From Botryosphaeria dothidea (Eukaryota > Ascomycota > Dothideomycetes > Botryosphaeriales > Botryosphaeriaceae), in contig WWBZ02000022.1 of assembly GCA_011503125.2 (NCBI GenBank), forward strand, positions 4,526,001 through 4,590,000: a stretch of DNA of 64,000 nt, in the 5' to 3' direction. A program made the translations under genes and the position numbers. A model generated the notes under the pieces. The model was not told the DNA's origin and searched no databases. It worked only from the letters and a program-made list of their open reading frames with translations. Below are positions 45,035 to 55,005 of the stretch, in pieces (positions within the stretch are counted from its first letter, which is position 1; every line of letters begins with the position of its first letter).

Positions 45035-46185
45035 TGGAGCCATTCGAGTACAATGCCAACCCAGGTCGCGTCATCTTCGGATCCGGCACGTTGAAGAAGC
45101 TCCCCGCTGAGCTCTCGCGCCTCAATGTATCTGCACCTCTCCTCCTCAGCACGCCGCAGCAGGTCTCGCAAGCCGAGTCGCTGAAGGCGCTGCTCGCCGA
45201 GAGCAATGTTACCGCCGCCGGCGTCTATACCCAAGCCACCATGCATACGCCGACGCACGTCACAGATGACGCGCTTGCCTACGCCCAGAAGACTAAAGCC
45301 GACAGCATCGTATCCATTGGCGGCGGCAGCACTATCGGTTTGGGGAAGGCCATTTCGATCAGGACTGGCCTGCCGCATGTCTGCATCCCGACGACGTATG
45401 CGGGCAGCGAGATGACGCCCATCTTGGGCGAGACGGCCGACGGCAAGAAGACGACGCGCAGCGACCCCAAGATCCTGCCAGGAACAGTCATCTATGATGT
45501 AGACCTGACCATGACGCTGCCGGCTGCGCTGAGCGCGACGAGCGGCGTGAACGCGATTGCACATGCCAGTACGCACATATCCCCTCCCTTCCACCACCAC
45601 ACCAAACCACGCACTAACACCGCCACCCATCCTGCAGTCGAAGCCCTCTACGCCCGCAACACCAACCCCATCATCACCCTGCTCGCCCTCGAAGGCACCA
45701 AGAGCCTCGCGACCTCCCTGCCCGCCATCGTTCGCGACCCGTCGTCGCCGTCCGCCCGCAGCGCCGCGCAGTACGGTGCGTGGCTGTGCGGCACCTGCCT
45801 GGGCAGCGTCGGCATGGCGCTGCACCACAAGCTGTGCCACACGCTGGGCGGCTCCTTCGACCTGCCCCACGCCGAGACCCACACCATCGTCCTGCCGCAC
45901 GCCCTCGCCTACAACGCGCCCGCCCTGCCCGCCGAGACGCTCGCGCGGCTCGCCGACGCGCTGCCGGGCAGCGAGGGCGATCCGGTGAGGGGCCTGAATG
46001 TGCTGTTGAGGGAGTTGGGGGTGAAGCGGGCGTTGCGGGATTTTGGGATGAAGGAGGGCGATGTGGAGAGGGCGGCGGAGATTGCGGTGGGCAATCCGTA
46101 TTGGAATCCGAGGAGTGTCGAGAAGGAGGGGATTAGGGAGTTGATCCGGAGGGCGTGGGCGGGCGAGGATGCGAGGGAGTTGTAG
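45034..46185 (+). CDS. Maleylacetate reductase (iron-type alcohol dehydrogenase family)
   Basis: Two exons, 45034-45568 and 45638-46185; 360 residues. The N-terminus YNANPGRVIFGSGT and the cofactor loop SIGGGSTIGLGKAI are those of maleylacetate reductases, which reduce 2-maleylacetate to 3-oxoadipate with NAD(P)H in resorcinol, hydroxyquinol and chloroaromatic breakdown. Further matches are TTYAGSEMTPI, LHHKLCHTLGGSFDLPHAETH and PHALAYNAPA. The 69-base intron is a multiple of three and lacks a stop. The unspliced frame is therefore open and would insert 23 foreign residues; splicing restores HAIEALYA. Its branch site is CACTAAC. No other aromatic-catabolism gene is adjacent. Confidence 0.9.
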   Translation: MEPFEYNANPGRVIFGSGTLKKLPAELSRLNVSAPLLLSTPQQVSQAESLKALLAESNVTAAGVYTQATMHTPTHVTDDALAYAQKTKADSIVSIGGGSTIGLGKAISIRTGLPHVCIPTTYAGSEMTPILGETADGKKTTRSDPKILPGTVIYDVDLTMTLPAALSATSGVNAIAHASTHISPPFHHHTKPRTNTATHPAVEALYARNTNPIITLLALEGTKSLATSLPAIVRDPSSPSARSAAQYGAWLCGTCLGSVGMALHHKLCHTLGGSFDLPHAETHTIVLPHALAYNAPALPAETLARLADALPGSEGDPVRGLNVLLRELGVKRALRDFGMKEGDVERAAEIAVGNPYWNPRSVEKEGIRELIRRAWAGEDAREL

Positions 46186-46490
46186 CGATTTTTAAGCCAA
46201 TCTGGAGCTGTTTTTCGCCAAACATTGAAAGGGTCAGAAGTCTCCAGCATTTCAGGCTAAATGGACGAGACAACTGATTTACGAACACAAGTACAACTAC
46301 TTGTATTCGGAAAATACCCTTACGATGGTAGTAAACAGGTTTGAAACGTTCAACAAAAACACAATTGAAGTTGAAGACACGACTGTTGTTGCAAAGCCGC
46401 CATTCCAGACCAAACCATCATGTCGCCAACCTCCACAATATGGCCCTTCTGTTCGTCTGATTTGACTCGTGGCTTGGCTTTTGTGAAGGT
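46186..46490. other. Convergent 3' flanks
   Basis: 305 bases between two stops. No gene seen. Confidence 0.5.
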
Positions 46491-48237
46491 TCAGGGGCAT
46501 CCAGTCTTCGTCCACTCTATAAAAAACTTCTCCAAGAGATCTCTCCCGGCCTGACTGGTCCATTTCCTGGTGTGATAGCACTTCTGAAATCGCCACCAGA
46601 AGTACCACAGGCCAAATACGAACACTGTGAGCGGGGCGCTGACTACCAAATACAACCAAAAATACCTGCTAACGGAAACCCCGTCTCCCCCAAGGTCAGA
46701 GCTGTCTTGCCAGCTGAACATTGACATGCTGAACCAAGTCTGTGAATGGCGTGAGTCCTTGTGACATTGATGTCTGGAAACACGTAAACGATTCTTACCG
46801 CAACGGATGTGCCGGATAGAAAAAGTGTTGTCACAAGCGCGAGGGCTTTCATTGCAGCGCTGTCGAGCCCGGTCTGCTGTGCTACCTCGGTGTTCTGTGC
46901 TGCTATCTCCGAGCTTAAGGTATTATCGATGAGTGATGTGACGCTTCCGAGCTGAATTGTTAGTGAGTGGAGTCGATTGGTTCCGTTGCAAAGTACTCAC
47001 TATACTAAGCTGAACTTCCAGTTTCGAGATTATCGCCTCGTTCTTGACCTGTTGGCCCGCAGCACTCGACTCGAAGTTTCGGATGACGTCCTTCATGTAC
47101 CGGTGATTTTTGCAGTCCCTTTCGTTCCTCACCTCTTTGGTTTCTCCTAAGACTCGTAGTAGGAAGGCAGCGAATCTAAGACTCCAAGACCAGGCGAGCC
47201 GGGTGTCTATCGCCCTTGTGAGCATGTGGTTGAGGCCGCTGATCATTTTTGCTCGTTGCTCTTCAGAGCCGCCCAGAATTTTCCTGATTTCCTCGTAGTC
47301 GGCCAGCAGTGTCCTTTGAACGTGATCAGAATCTGCTTGGAGGGTTCCGGCGGAGTATTCACGGTCGCGGTTCAAGTGGTCCTGCAGCATAATCGCTGAG
47401 ACCAAAAGCGGATGGTTCCAGAGAGGCATCAGGAACGGCATGCTCCCTCGGAACATCTGGAAATGCCAACCACGCCGGGCGATTTCTTTTACTCCGTCAT
47501 CAGTAACGTTGAGGCCATAATGGAAGGCGTTTGTCCAGCGGGTTGAAAAGTTTCCGATAGAGTGATGCCGAAACTGTCAAGTTACGTTGTGTGCGGCACC
47601 CGAGCCGTTATTGCTGCACGAGAATTAGCAGTCGAAGTCCTGCATAGCGACAGGCTAGCATGGCACCGGATTTCCACACCTATCGAAGTTGGGATGTTGG
47701 ATTCTTGGTTCAGGTGATCGCCGAAACAGAATTCGGACATGCAGTTGCCGGACAGATTGTTCAAGGCCGGTAGCGCATTATCGGAAAGATGAAAAAGATT
47801 CCTCATTTTGGAGAATAAGCTTGAACTCATGTATGAGCATCCTAAGTCACTGCGCGTGAATGTGTTCCTCTGACAAGCAACGAATCGTACTCCTCTCTCG
47901 AGATCGTCTGTACAAGCTGGCAGGGACTGGAAAGGGTAATTCCCAAGATTCTTTTCCCCCTCTGCGAGCCATCTGGTGAAATATTGATCCTTCAGCTGCG
48001 TTATCCAGCGTATATATTTCTCAGTGTCATGACCTGCCAACATTATGACCTTCTTAGGAAGAACGCGGGGTGTAGAAAGAGGTCTTGATACTCACCCCGA
48101 TTCTTGAATTTCCACGCTTGGAATACTTTCAGAGGGTGCCTATCGTTTAACTCCCACCTTACTGCTCCGGGGAGTCCAGCGTGAAACGCGTACAGTTGGA
48201 AAAAGAAGGAACCCGTTTGGTTCACGTCGTTTGACAT
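46491..48237 (-). CDS. CorA-like two-TM membrane protein (fungal hypothetical)
   Basis: Modelled as five exons on the minus strand: 48096-48237, 48033 down to about 47678, 47001-47573, 46799-46951, 46491-46739; about 490 residues. The C-terminus has two membrane helices: KALALVTTLFLSGTSVA, and after FSMSMFSW a second in YFWLYLVVSAPLTVFVFGLW. This TM pair with an intervening SMSMF.W is common in large fungal families annotated CorA-like; the GMN motif of true CorA Mg2+ channels is absent, so ion transport is doubtful. The central part is helical (about 180 residues). The intron ending at 47574 is uncertain: the acceptor is fixed by an in-frame TGA just before it, but the only phase-0 donor nearby (GTGGAA at 47677) is weak. 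The gene could be partly decayed. Confidence 0.6.
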
Positions 48238-48987
48238 GAGTCAAGGGATATCTCCAATGATTAGTCCTACTCTATCTACCCTATGTGAATGTAAGCCAAT
48301 TCGAGCTACCCCTTTTCACTGCAGTAAATTTAACAATCGAAGGGAGAGGCTAGTGCTTCGGTTTTGAGGCGTGATGAGCGGGGTAGAAATAGAGAGACCA
48401 ATGAAGAAGAGCTGGGCTGTATTTTCTACAGGCTGTCAGATTGTGAGAAGCCTGTGCTATGTGCTATGCAGGCAATCGTCGATGGTTATCTTCCTGTCAG
48501 CATGAAGGTGATACAAGGCTATCTTCATTGGGCCGAATGCGCACAATACAGCTGCACTTTGCGTAATCATCAACATGCGCCACTCACCTACGCAATGCAT
48601 CATCTCTGACTACTGCGTCAAGTGTAAGTGGTGCCAGATATTCCAGCCTTGGAGACCATAAGCGGCAAATACGAAGGTTGACTCCAGAGGAATGATGGTC
48701 CCTCGCTAACGCGCTCTGCATTAGCAATGACGATACTGCAGTAATGCCTTTATTGTTAGGTTATGCTATTGGTCGAGGATCTTGGATTTTATGGCTTATC
48801 AACATTAATAAGATTTACTTTCCACAGTCTTCGTAGCAAAGACGGCTGGTCCCCACTCGGTCCGGGATGATGATGAATTGAGCCAAGGCTATTGGTACCA
48901 TCAAACTATTCAGTATAGGCATTCGCTGCATCCATGATTGAGCGAAACGTTGGTCTTTGGTCTTACCCAACGCATGGTGTTGAGATA
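48238..48987. other. Intergenic, no gene seen
   Basis: About 0.75 kb, AT-richer than its surroundings. Short frames only. Confidence 0.5.
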
Positions 48988-49510
48988 CTAAGTCAGGCCG
49001 CACATTGATGCGATTCTGGCCAGACACAACCGAACAATTGGGGATTCCATTTCCGCACACAACCCCAACTGTGACCTTTCTTTCGGCTTATACACCACCC
49101 TCTCAACCAACAATCGCGGCGTCTCATTACCACGGCTCGGCAGCACAACCACCTCCTCCCGCCGCACAAACCCCTTGATCATCCTCACGCTGTCCAACGC
49201 CCCATCCGTCTCCTCCCGATCCAGCGGCTCAATCCCATACGTCGCATCCCCCACCAAGACAAACGTCGTCCCCTTGCCGCCCAAACGCCTCCCAGTGCGC
49301 GCGCCCCACATACACAGGTACGTCCAGCACCCCCCTCGCCAGCTCCGTCAGCCCGCCCGCGTGGCCGCGGTGCAGGTAGCTGAGCACGACGGCCATGAGG
49401 TCGCGCGGGTCTAGGTGCGGGTGGGGATGTTCTAGGCGGGGAAATGGCGCGGCGTCGTTGCAGTGCGGGGGATTCGCCGGTGTCGAAGAGGAAGGCGCCA
49501 ATGGGGAGGG
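48988..49510 (-). pseudogene. Decayed metallo-beta-lactamase-fold hydrolase
   Basis: Minus-strand relic of an AHL-lactonase-like enzyme. The early segment IGAFLFDTGESP (about 49510-49470) is followed, after a shift at the G5 run (plus strand 49467-49471), by HCNDAAPFPRL and VVLSYLHRGHAGGL. After a second shift near 49280 it continues with FVLVGDATYGIEPL and VVVLPSRGNETPRLL. The metal motif HxHxDH reads YLHRGH, so its first His and its Asp are lost. The late SHD-type motif reads SRG. VGDATYG keeps the bridging Asp. Two frameshifts plus lost ligands indicate a pseudogene. No start region was found: upstream lies low-complexity sequence and a G21 run. Confidence 0.65.
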
Positions 49511-50297
49511 ACGGCGTCTAGGTGGTGGGGAGGAGGACGAAGAGGACGGGGGAGGACCGGGGGGGGGGGGGGGGGGGGGCAGTTGGCAGTTTGGATGTGC
49601 ATGGCGTTTTGATCCGGCAGGTTCCGGTTGCGATGAAGGTGATGGTGGCGGGTTGGCGCGGTGGTGGAGTGGGTTGCCCGGGTTTGCCTTTCCCCACGAA
49701 GGACGTCTGGTTCTTCTGGATATCATGGTTTTGAGCCGGGACCAGCTTCTTATCTGAGCCACGTGCCGGAAATCTTCTGTCTCGGGATCCGGGGACCCCC
49801 CAAATCTGAAGTGAGAAGTGAGTTTCGGCTCGGATCCTGAATATCTTGATGGCCAAATGTTGACAGGGAAAGACGGTAACGATATCTACTTCTGAGTTAT
49901 TGACTGTAACCGGACTATTGGATAAATCTTATACTTCCCTGCATAGCCTGCTGCGTCAAAGGCTATTTCTTGCGAAGTGTAGAATCATAAGTCGTGAATG
50001 CCGCAGGTTCCTATTGGCTGTGGCAACGATGGGGTGAACTGCCTAGAGTGCTCCCCAATTGGGTAATAGATATAAATGGCACTTCATACATTTGCACTCT
50101 CTTGTTTCCTTTCTTGACACGAAACTGGAATAAAACATGACCTCATTTGAAAGTGTTTTGATAGACTCTTGTTGCTATACGACTTGGCACTTTATATGAG
50201 AATGTGCCACCTTTTCCCCAGAGATAGAAAGACAAGGGAAATACAGGTGATTTTTTTTTTTCACCTACTAAGACATCGATGGGCGGAGACTCTCAAA
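49511..50297. other. Intergenic with poly-G tract
   Basis: About 0.8 kb. The left part is GC-rich low-complexity sequence around a G21 run; the right part is the AT-rich 3' flank of the caleosin gene. No gene seen. Confidence 0.5.
49559..49579 (+). repeat. G21 homopolymer
   Basis: Twenty-one consecutive G residues just upstream of the lactamase-fold relic. A likely site of length variation or sequencing error. Confidence 0.85.
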
Positions 50298-51458
50298 TTA
50301 AGCCACCTTAGTGGTTGCATGCGACCACCAAGCACCAGTCTCCCTCTTGACCTGCTTCCTTCCCTGCCTTTTCCCCTGCTGCTTCTCCGCATACTGGTCG
50401 GCCTTGTACTGGAAGATGCTGCCATCAAACACACGCCTGACCTCATCCTTGCGCAGGATACCATCCTCGGGCCAGAGGAGAAGATAGGTTGCAAGCCCTG
50501 CCGCCGCACACACCACCAGTCAGTTCGTGCCAAACCAGGGAAACGAGAGGCCGGGGGAGCACTCACACTCGAGGAACGCCGCGGTCGTCCCAAAGAAATC
50601 AAACGCCATCCGCTGGCCCTTCCACGCCCGCAGCAGGTCCCACGCGTCCAGGCCGCCCTTGCCGTCGCGGTCGTACTTGGCGAACAGGTCCTCGAAGTTC
50701 TGCGGGCGGAAGCGGCCTTCGTTGTCGAACGACATGCTGTCGCTGCCGTGCTTGTTCTTGTGCATGCGCGCGACGTAGATGCGGAAGAAGGGGTCGGGGA
50801 GCAGGCCGCGGACGGTGGCGTAGGAGAGGTTGAAGTGGATGAGGAAGGCCGTGAGGAGGGCGAGAGGGGACGACCAGCCCCACCGGCGGCAGCCGATGTA
50901 GGTGTCCCACGGCCAGATGACGCCGTCGTTGTCGGTGTCCCAGTAGGCAACGTGCTGCTGGACGACCTGTGGGCCAGAGATTGTTAGTGGATGAGCTGAG
51001 ATGGGAGGTGCGGCGAAGTGATGGTGGGATATTGTCGGGATGTCAGCGGCCAGACTTACGGTCTTATCTTGATGATTCTTGGTCCATCCGCCGTGGACGG
51101 TGCCATTGGGGGCTTCCTTGCTGGCTGCCATAGTCGCGCGTGCGGTGCCAGGATCTAAGAGCGGGTCATGGTCGCCGGGGATGTACGGGCTCCGTTCGAG
51201 GGTGATGGGTACTTCGTCAATGCCGGTCGCGTACGATTTGCCAGCGGGGTAGGACTCAATGGCACGACCGACCAGCTCGTGACCTTGCTGCTGGAGGCGC
51301 TCCTTATCGTCATCGATAGTGCTGTGGGGCGGCGAGGGGATGCCATGAGACGAGTGCTGGGCGACATCAGCGTAGGAGTGCTCGCTGTTGACCTTGGATG
51401 CGGGATCCATTTTGTGAGGGCTGCGAGATTGGCGTGAGGCGTTGGTTTTCTTCGGCAT
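50298..51458 (-). CDS. Caleosin / peroxygenase
   Basis: Three exons on the minus strand: 51060-51458, 50567-50966, 50298-50497; 332 residues. The caleosin domain starts with a single calcium-binding EF-hand, WDTDNDGVIWPWDTY. The conserved heme-ligand His is in QQHVAYWD (His138). A hydrophobic segment with the proline-knot region (LLTAFLIHFNLSYATVRGLLPDPFF) anchors it to lipid droplets or ER membrane. The second half has FAKYDRDGKGGLDAWDLL and ATYLLLWPEDGILRKDEVRRV, both family hallmarks. Fungal caleosins are calcium-binding heme peroxygenases that act on fatty-acid hydroperoxides and affect lipid bodies and sporulation. The N-terminal 100 residues are polar and variable. An alternative start at 51410 would remove 16 residues. 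Confidence 0.92.
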
Positions 51459-52366
51459 GATTTGAATTGTATGGAAGGGTTTGGGTGGAGGAACAAGCAC
51501 CGGAAGGAATTGAGATTTCAAGGTGGGTTGCGAAGGGGGAAGTTGTTTTTGAAGGATGGGAAGGGGAATTCTTGGACCTGGCAGAGGGGCCGTGTTGACA
51601 ATCAATCCCTTCCGAGTCGCTGGCGAAAGGCATGAGATCGTGATTTCGTCATCATTTGCGTTGAGATATGGCCTGAGCTTTGGCATGTGAACGACGATCA
51701 CTGACGGCGGACATGGATCGCGCCGCTCCGGATGGCCTACCGGACCAACGAGCTGCCGGCAATTCCTCAGCGGTCCCTGATTTCCCATCGCCATGTCGTT
51801 TTCGCCTAGACCCATCGGCGAGGTACCATCATGCAAGTAAGCGGCAAAGTCGATAATCCGATCTTGTTCCCGTCATGATGTGCGGACATGACGGCAAAGA
51901 TGGAGAGTTGCAACGCGAGGAACTCATTTGCAAATTCCAGCTACTGGTAGGAACTCAAAATCGTTGATCAATCTGCTTTTCTTGGATTCATCGTGCCCTA
52001 ACGGCGCCGTTTTGGGTCTGTTTTCGGGTCAACTAAATAAGCATGCCAGAGAGCCTGCTGCATGTGAAAGCTTCGTGGCTTCATCAAAGCTGCCTGCAAA
52101 AGGTAAGGACAGTCGTCGGCTATCTACATTACTGGGTATATTTAAAGGTCGTATGGCCACTTCGTCATCGTGCCTCGTGAAAATGAAAATAAAGAGAATC
52201 GTAGAGCCGACAGGTCTGGAACTTCCGCCTGCGATCGTGTCCGTCTGTACATTCTCATCAAAGTTCCAAATCCATCTACGTCATCACAAGAGATGCCATC
52301 GCTCGCATCGCAAAATCCCGCCAGCGCCGAGTACCCCAAAGTTTGGTCTCCGGAAAGAAAGCCGCC
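51459..52366. other. Intergenic, no gene seen
   Basis: 0.9 kb between the caleosin promoter and the MARVEL gene 3' end. Nothing recognised. Confidence 0.5.
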
Positions 52367-53048
52367 TCAGACGTAGTAGCGGCGGGAGCTGTGGTGAGAG
52401 CGGCGAGGGCTGCTCGAGTAGCCGTAGTCGCGGCTTCTAGGGCGGTGGCTATGGCGCGAAACGTGGGTGGTGCGCTTCACAACAACGCGGTCTTCGCGGT
52501 GGTGATGGTGAACCAGCAGAGCGAGGAGCTGGGGGCCAAGGTAAGCATCTTGCAAATCCATTGCGCGAATCGGGGGTACTTACGAAGGTGACGAAGAAGA
52601 AGATGCAGTTCATGATGCCGAAGGCAAAGCAGGCCTTGAGCATGGCGCACGTCTTGTTGGCGTGCAGAGACCATTCGCTGTTGAGCTGGATGCCAAAGTA
52701 GCCGACGACACCGAGAGTGGAGTAGAAAGAATCCCTCTCGAAGCTGACGCAGTTGGCATTGGAAATCCCGCGCAGCTCGTAGACAGCAGCGATGAAGAGG
52801 CCGACGAAGCCCAGGTCAACGACAGCGACGAAGAGGGCGGAGTGGCGGGCGCGGGCGTATGCGACCAGCGTCGCGATGGCCCATGCTGCGCCGAGCACCG
52901 AAGCGATGAACAGGATCAGGATAAAGTCCGGAGTCAGAGTGTTCTGGGAGACATAGCCGTGGACGAACCAGGCCAGCATGCCCAGGGTGGGAATGAGGGT
53001 GAGGATCTGGAAGATCCGGAAGCAGATGAAGAGGAAGCCGGAGATCAT
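52367..53048 (-). CDS. MARVEL-domain four-helix membrane protein
   Basis: Two exons on the minus strand, 52584-53048 and 52367-52528; 208 residues. Four membrane helices are visible, starting at FLFICFRIFQIL, FILILFIASVLGAAW, FVAVVDLGFVGLFIAAVY and KACFAFGIMNCIFFFVTF. The tail is cytosolic, His/Arg/Ser-rich and ends in SRRYYV. The helix spacing and the Arg in helix 1 fit the MARVEL family, whose fungal members (Nce102 type and others) organise plasma-membrane domains. The family call is by pattern. The 55-base intron ends at the CAG before CTCCTCGCT; an earlier AG would give an unusually short 35-base intron. A TATA box lies 111 bases upstream. Confidence 0.8.
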
Positions 53049-55005
53049 GGTGATCAGCGATCAGCAAGCGGGAGCGGGGGTGGGGTCGGACTGTGGAGTG
53101 TCGGAGGCGAGACGTCGGACGGCAGCAGCAACGAGGCAAAAGCAAGTGATGTTGAGTGTTTATATGCTCAAAGCATGGGAGGTGCGATCGGGCTGAAGCG
53201 TGTTTGCTGGCGGTCGGGCGTCGGGATGCACCTGGGAGGAGCCTCGTGCAAGCGGCGCTGGCGAGCAGTAGTCAGAGGGCACGGGCGACAGGCGACAGGA
53301 ACGCAGAGAGGGACGAAGGAGAAGAAGCTTTGTATTGCAGCGGCAGGTGACGTAGCACTAATAAGAGGCTGCCAGCAGCGTCCAGACCAAGATTTCTGCA
53401 GCCCGAGCAAACTGGGTGGGCGGGAGGAGAGAAGGCTGGGAGGAGGCTGGCGAACAGCTGGTCGCGGGCCGGGAAGCGAGGCTGCGCGAGCGTTGAGTGG
53501 CTGCTGCGACACTGCAAGGCCGCTCTCCACCTCAGTCGCCGCTCCATCGCATCCCGTCGCTGCTTTTTCCCGGCGATGCGGGCGCCGCAAGTCATGGCCC
53601 GATCGCACTGCGTCGACTCAGGCCTGGAGACAGCCGGCAGCATTCGACGCGTTTCCTCGATGCAGGGTCGTGGCGTCGCATCGCACAGAGGCCCAGAGTC
53701 ACCTTCCTCAGCCCGCTGCTGAAACACGGCGGCTCGCGTCGCGGCGCCCTCGCCTGGGCCGCGGCGAAACGGAGGATCCGGCTGGCAAAATGCGCAATCA
53801 CCACCACAATCAAAGGCGACGGGGCACAGCGCGCTGTTATATGAGGCCCGCTGGGATGCTGCTAAACGACGGCGCACGCCGCTGGATTCCGAGGCAACGG
53901 TTGCGCGCTGCTAGAAGCCGCGCCGAAGGCCGGAGCATGCCCCTTTCAAGCCGGGAACGCGACACCATGCCCCGTCCAGGGAGCTGTCTTATCGCGTCCA
54001 CTCAGCGCCCTCCCGCCGGCGCCCAGCACGCCCAGCAACCCAGCAGCCTCGCAGCCCACAACTTACTTTTCCGCGACTCGCCTCCAGCATGGATGCGCCT
54101 GTGCCTGGACTGCGCCGCATGCCCACGGCCAGCCCGTGTTGGTGCCCTGCGCGCAAGTCCCGCTTTATCACTTGCGCATCTATATTGGGCCAATGCATTT
54201 GGTGGAACGTTGACCTGAGATTTCAGCGCCACGCAAGGGACCACCGGCCCTCATATACCCGCCGCCAGGCCTTCTTCACGTTCAGTCGATCGTCGTCCCT
54301 CTTTCCCCTTCGTCCTCGCCGACTGGCCTGATCGCCCGACGGGCCTTGGTTCCCCGGACTTGTTTCAGCCTTGTACGCAAATCCCGTCGCCCTCGCTGCC
54401 CACCGCCGTGCTCGTCTGTGTCCCGATCTGGACCCTTCGTGACTCGGCCGTCACATTTTAACCTCTGCCCAGCGCTGGCCGACTGGCAAGAGAGAGATTG
54501 CGCTTTCTCTCTTCTCTGGTCAGCCTGGACGCGTCGTCATCCTGCCTGGCCCCAAGCCGAGTCAGCCACTGCTCCTGCAACCTGCGGCTTTACTGCATAA
54601 GCAAGCCTTCATATTGGCGTCCCTCCTGTCGGGCTGTTTCCAGCACGCGAATTGATTCCTTCCGTTCCCGACTCCCGAATCACCCGCGCCGCGCCAGGTG
54701 GATCTCCAGCACTACTATTTCTTGGCTCCTGAAAACATATGTGATCTGCCCCCGGACCTGCTGTTCAAAACACTGCCTCAGCCTGGTCTGTTTCCACACC
54801 CAACATTCATTGCCAATGCGTCCTCTTCTTGGCCCCACCGACGATCTTCGCTTGAGCCGATAAGCCTGCGCCGGCTGTCAGCCCATTTCTGGCCCACTGA
54901 GCTTCTCCGGTTGTTATCTTTCGTCTGTTCTCGCCTTCCTCCTGGGGCACTTCGGATTTGAAACGAACTTAACGAAGGGGCCGCCACAGAAAACTCTCTG
55001 CAGCA
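53049..55005. other. Divergent promoter region (2 kb), no gene seen
   Basis: Holds the MARVEL gene promoter on the left and a long pyrimidine-rich leader region of the 968-residue protein gene on the right (about 54290-55000). Large open frames in 52662-54218 are GC-driven, with Arg/Ala-rich content, and are not called. Confidence 0.5.
53159..53164 (-). promoter_or_regulatory. TATA box of the MARVEL gene
   Basis: TATAAA on the minus strand, 111 bases before the ATG at 53048. Confidence 0.5.

Noticed and set aside
52662..54218. 518-codon open frame on the plus strand
   Set aside because: Antisense to the MARVEL gene and running on through its GC-rich promoter; no motif, unusual composition.
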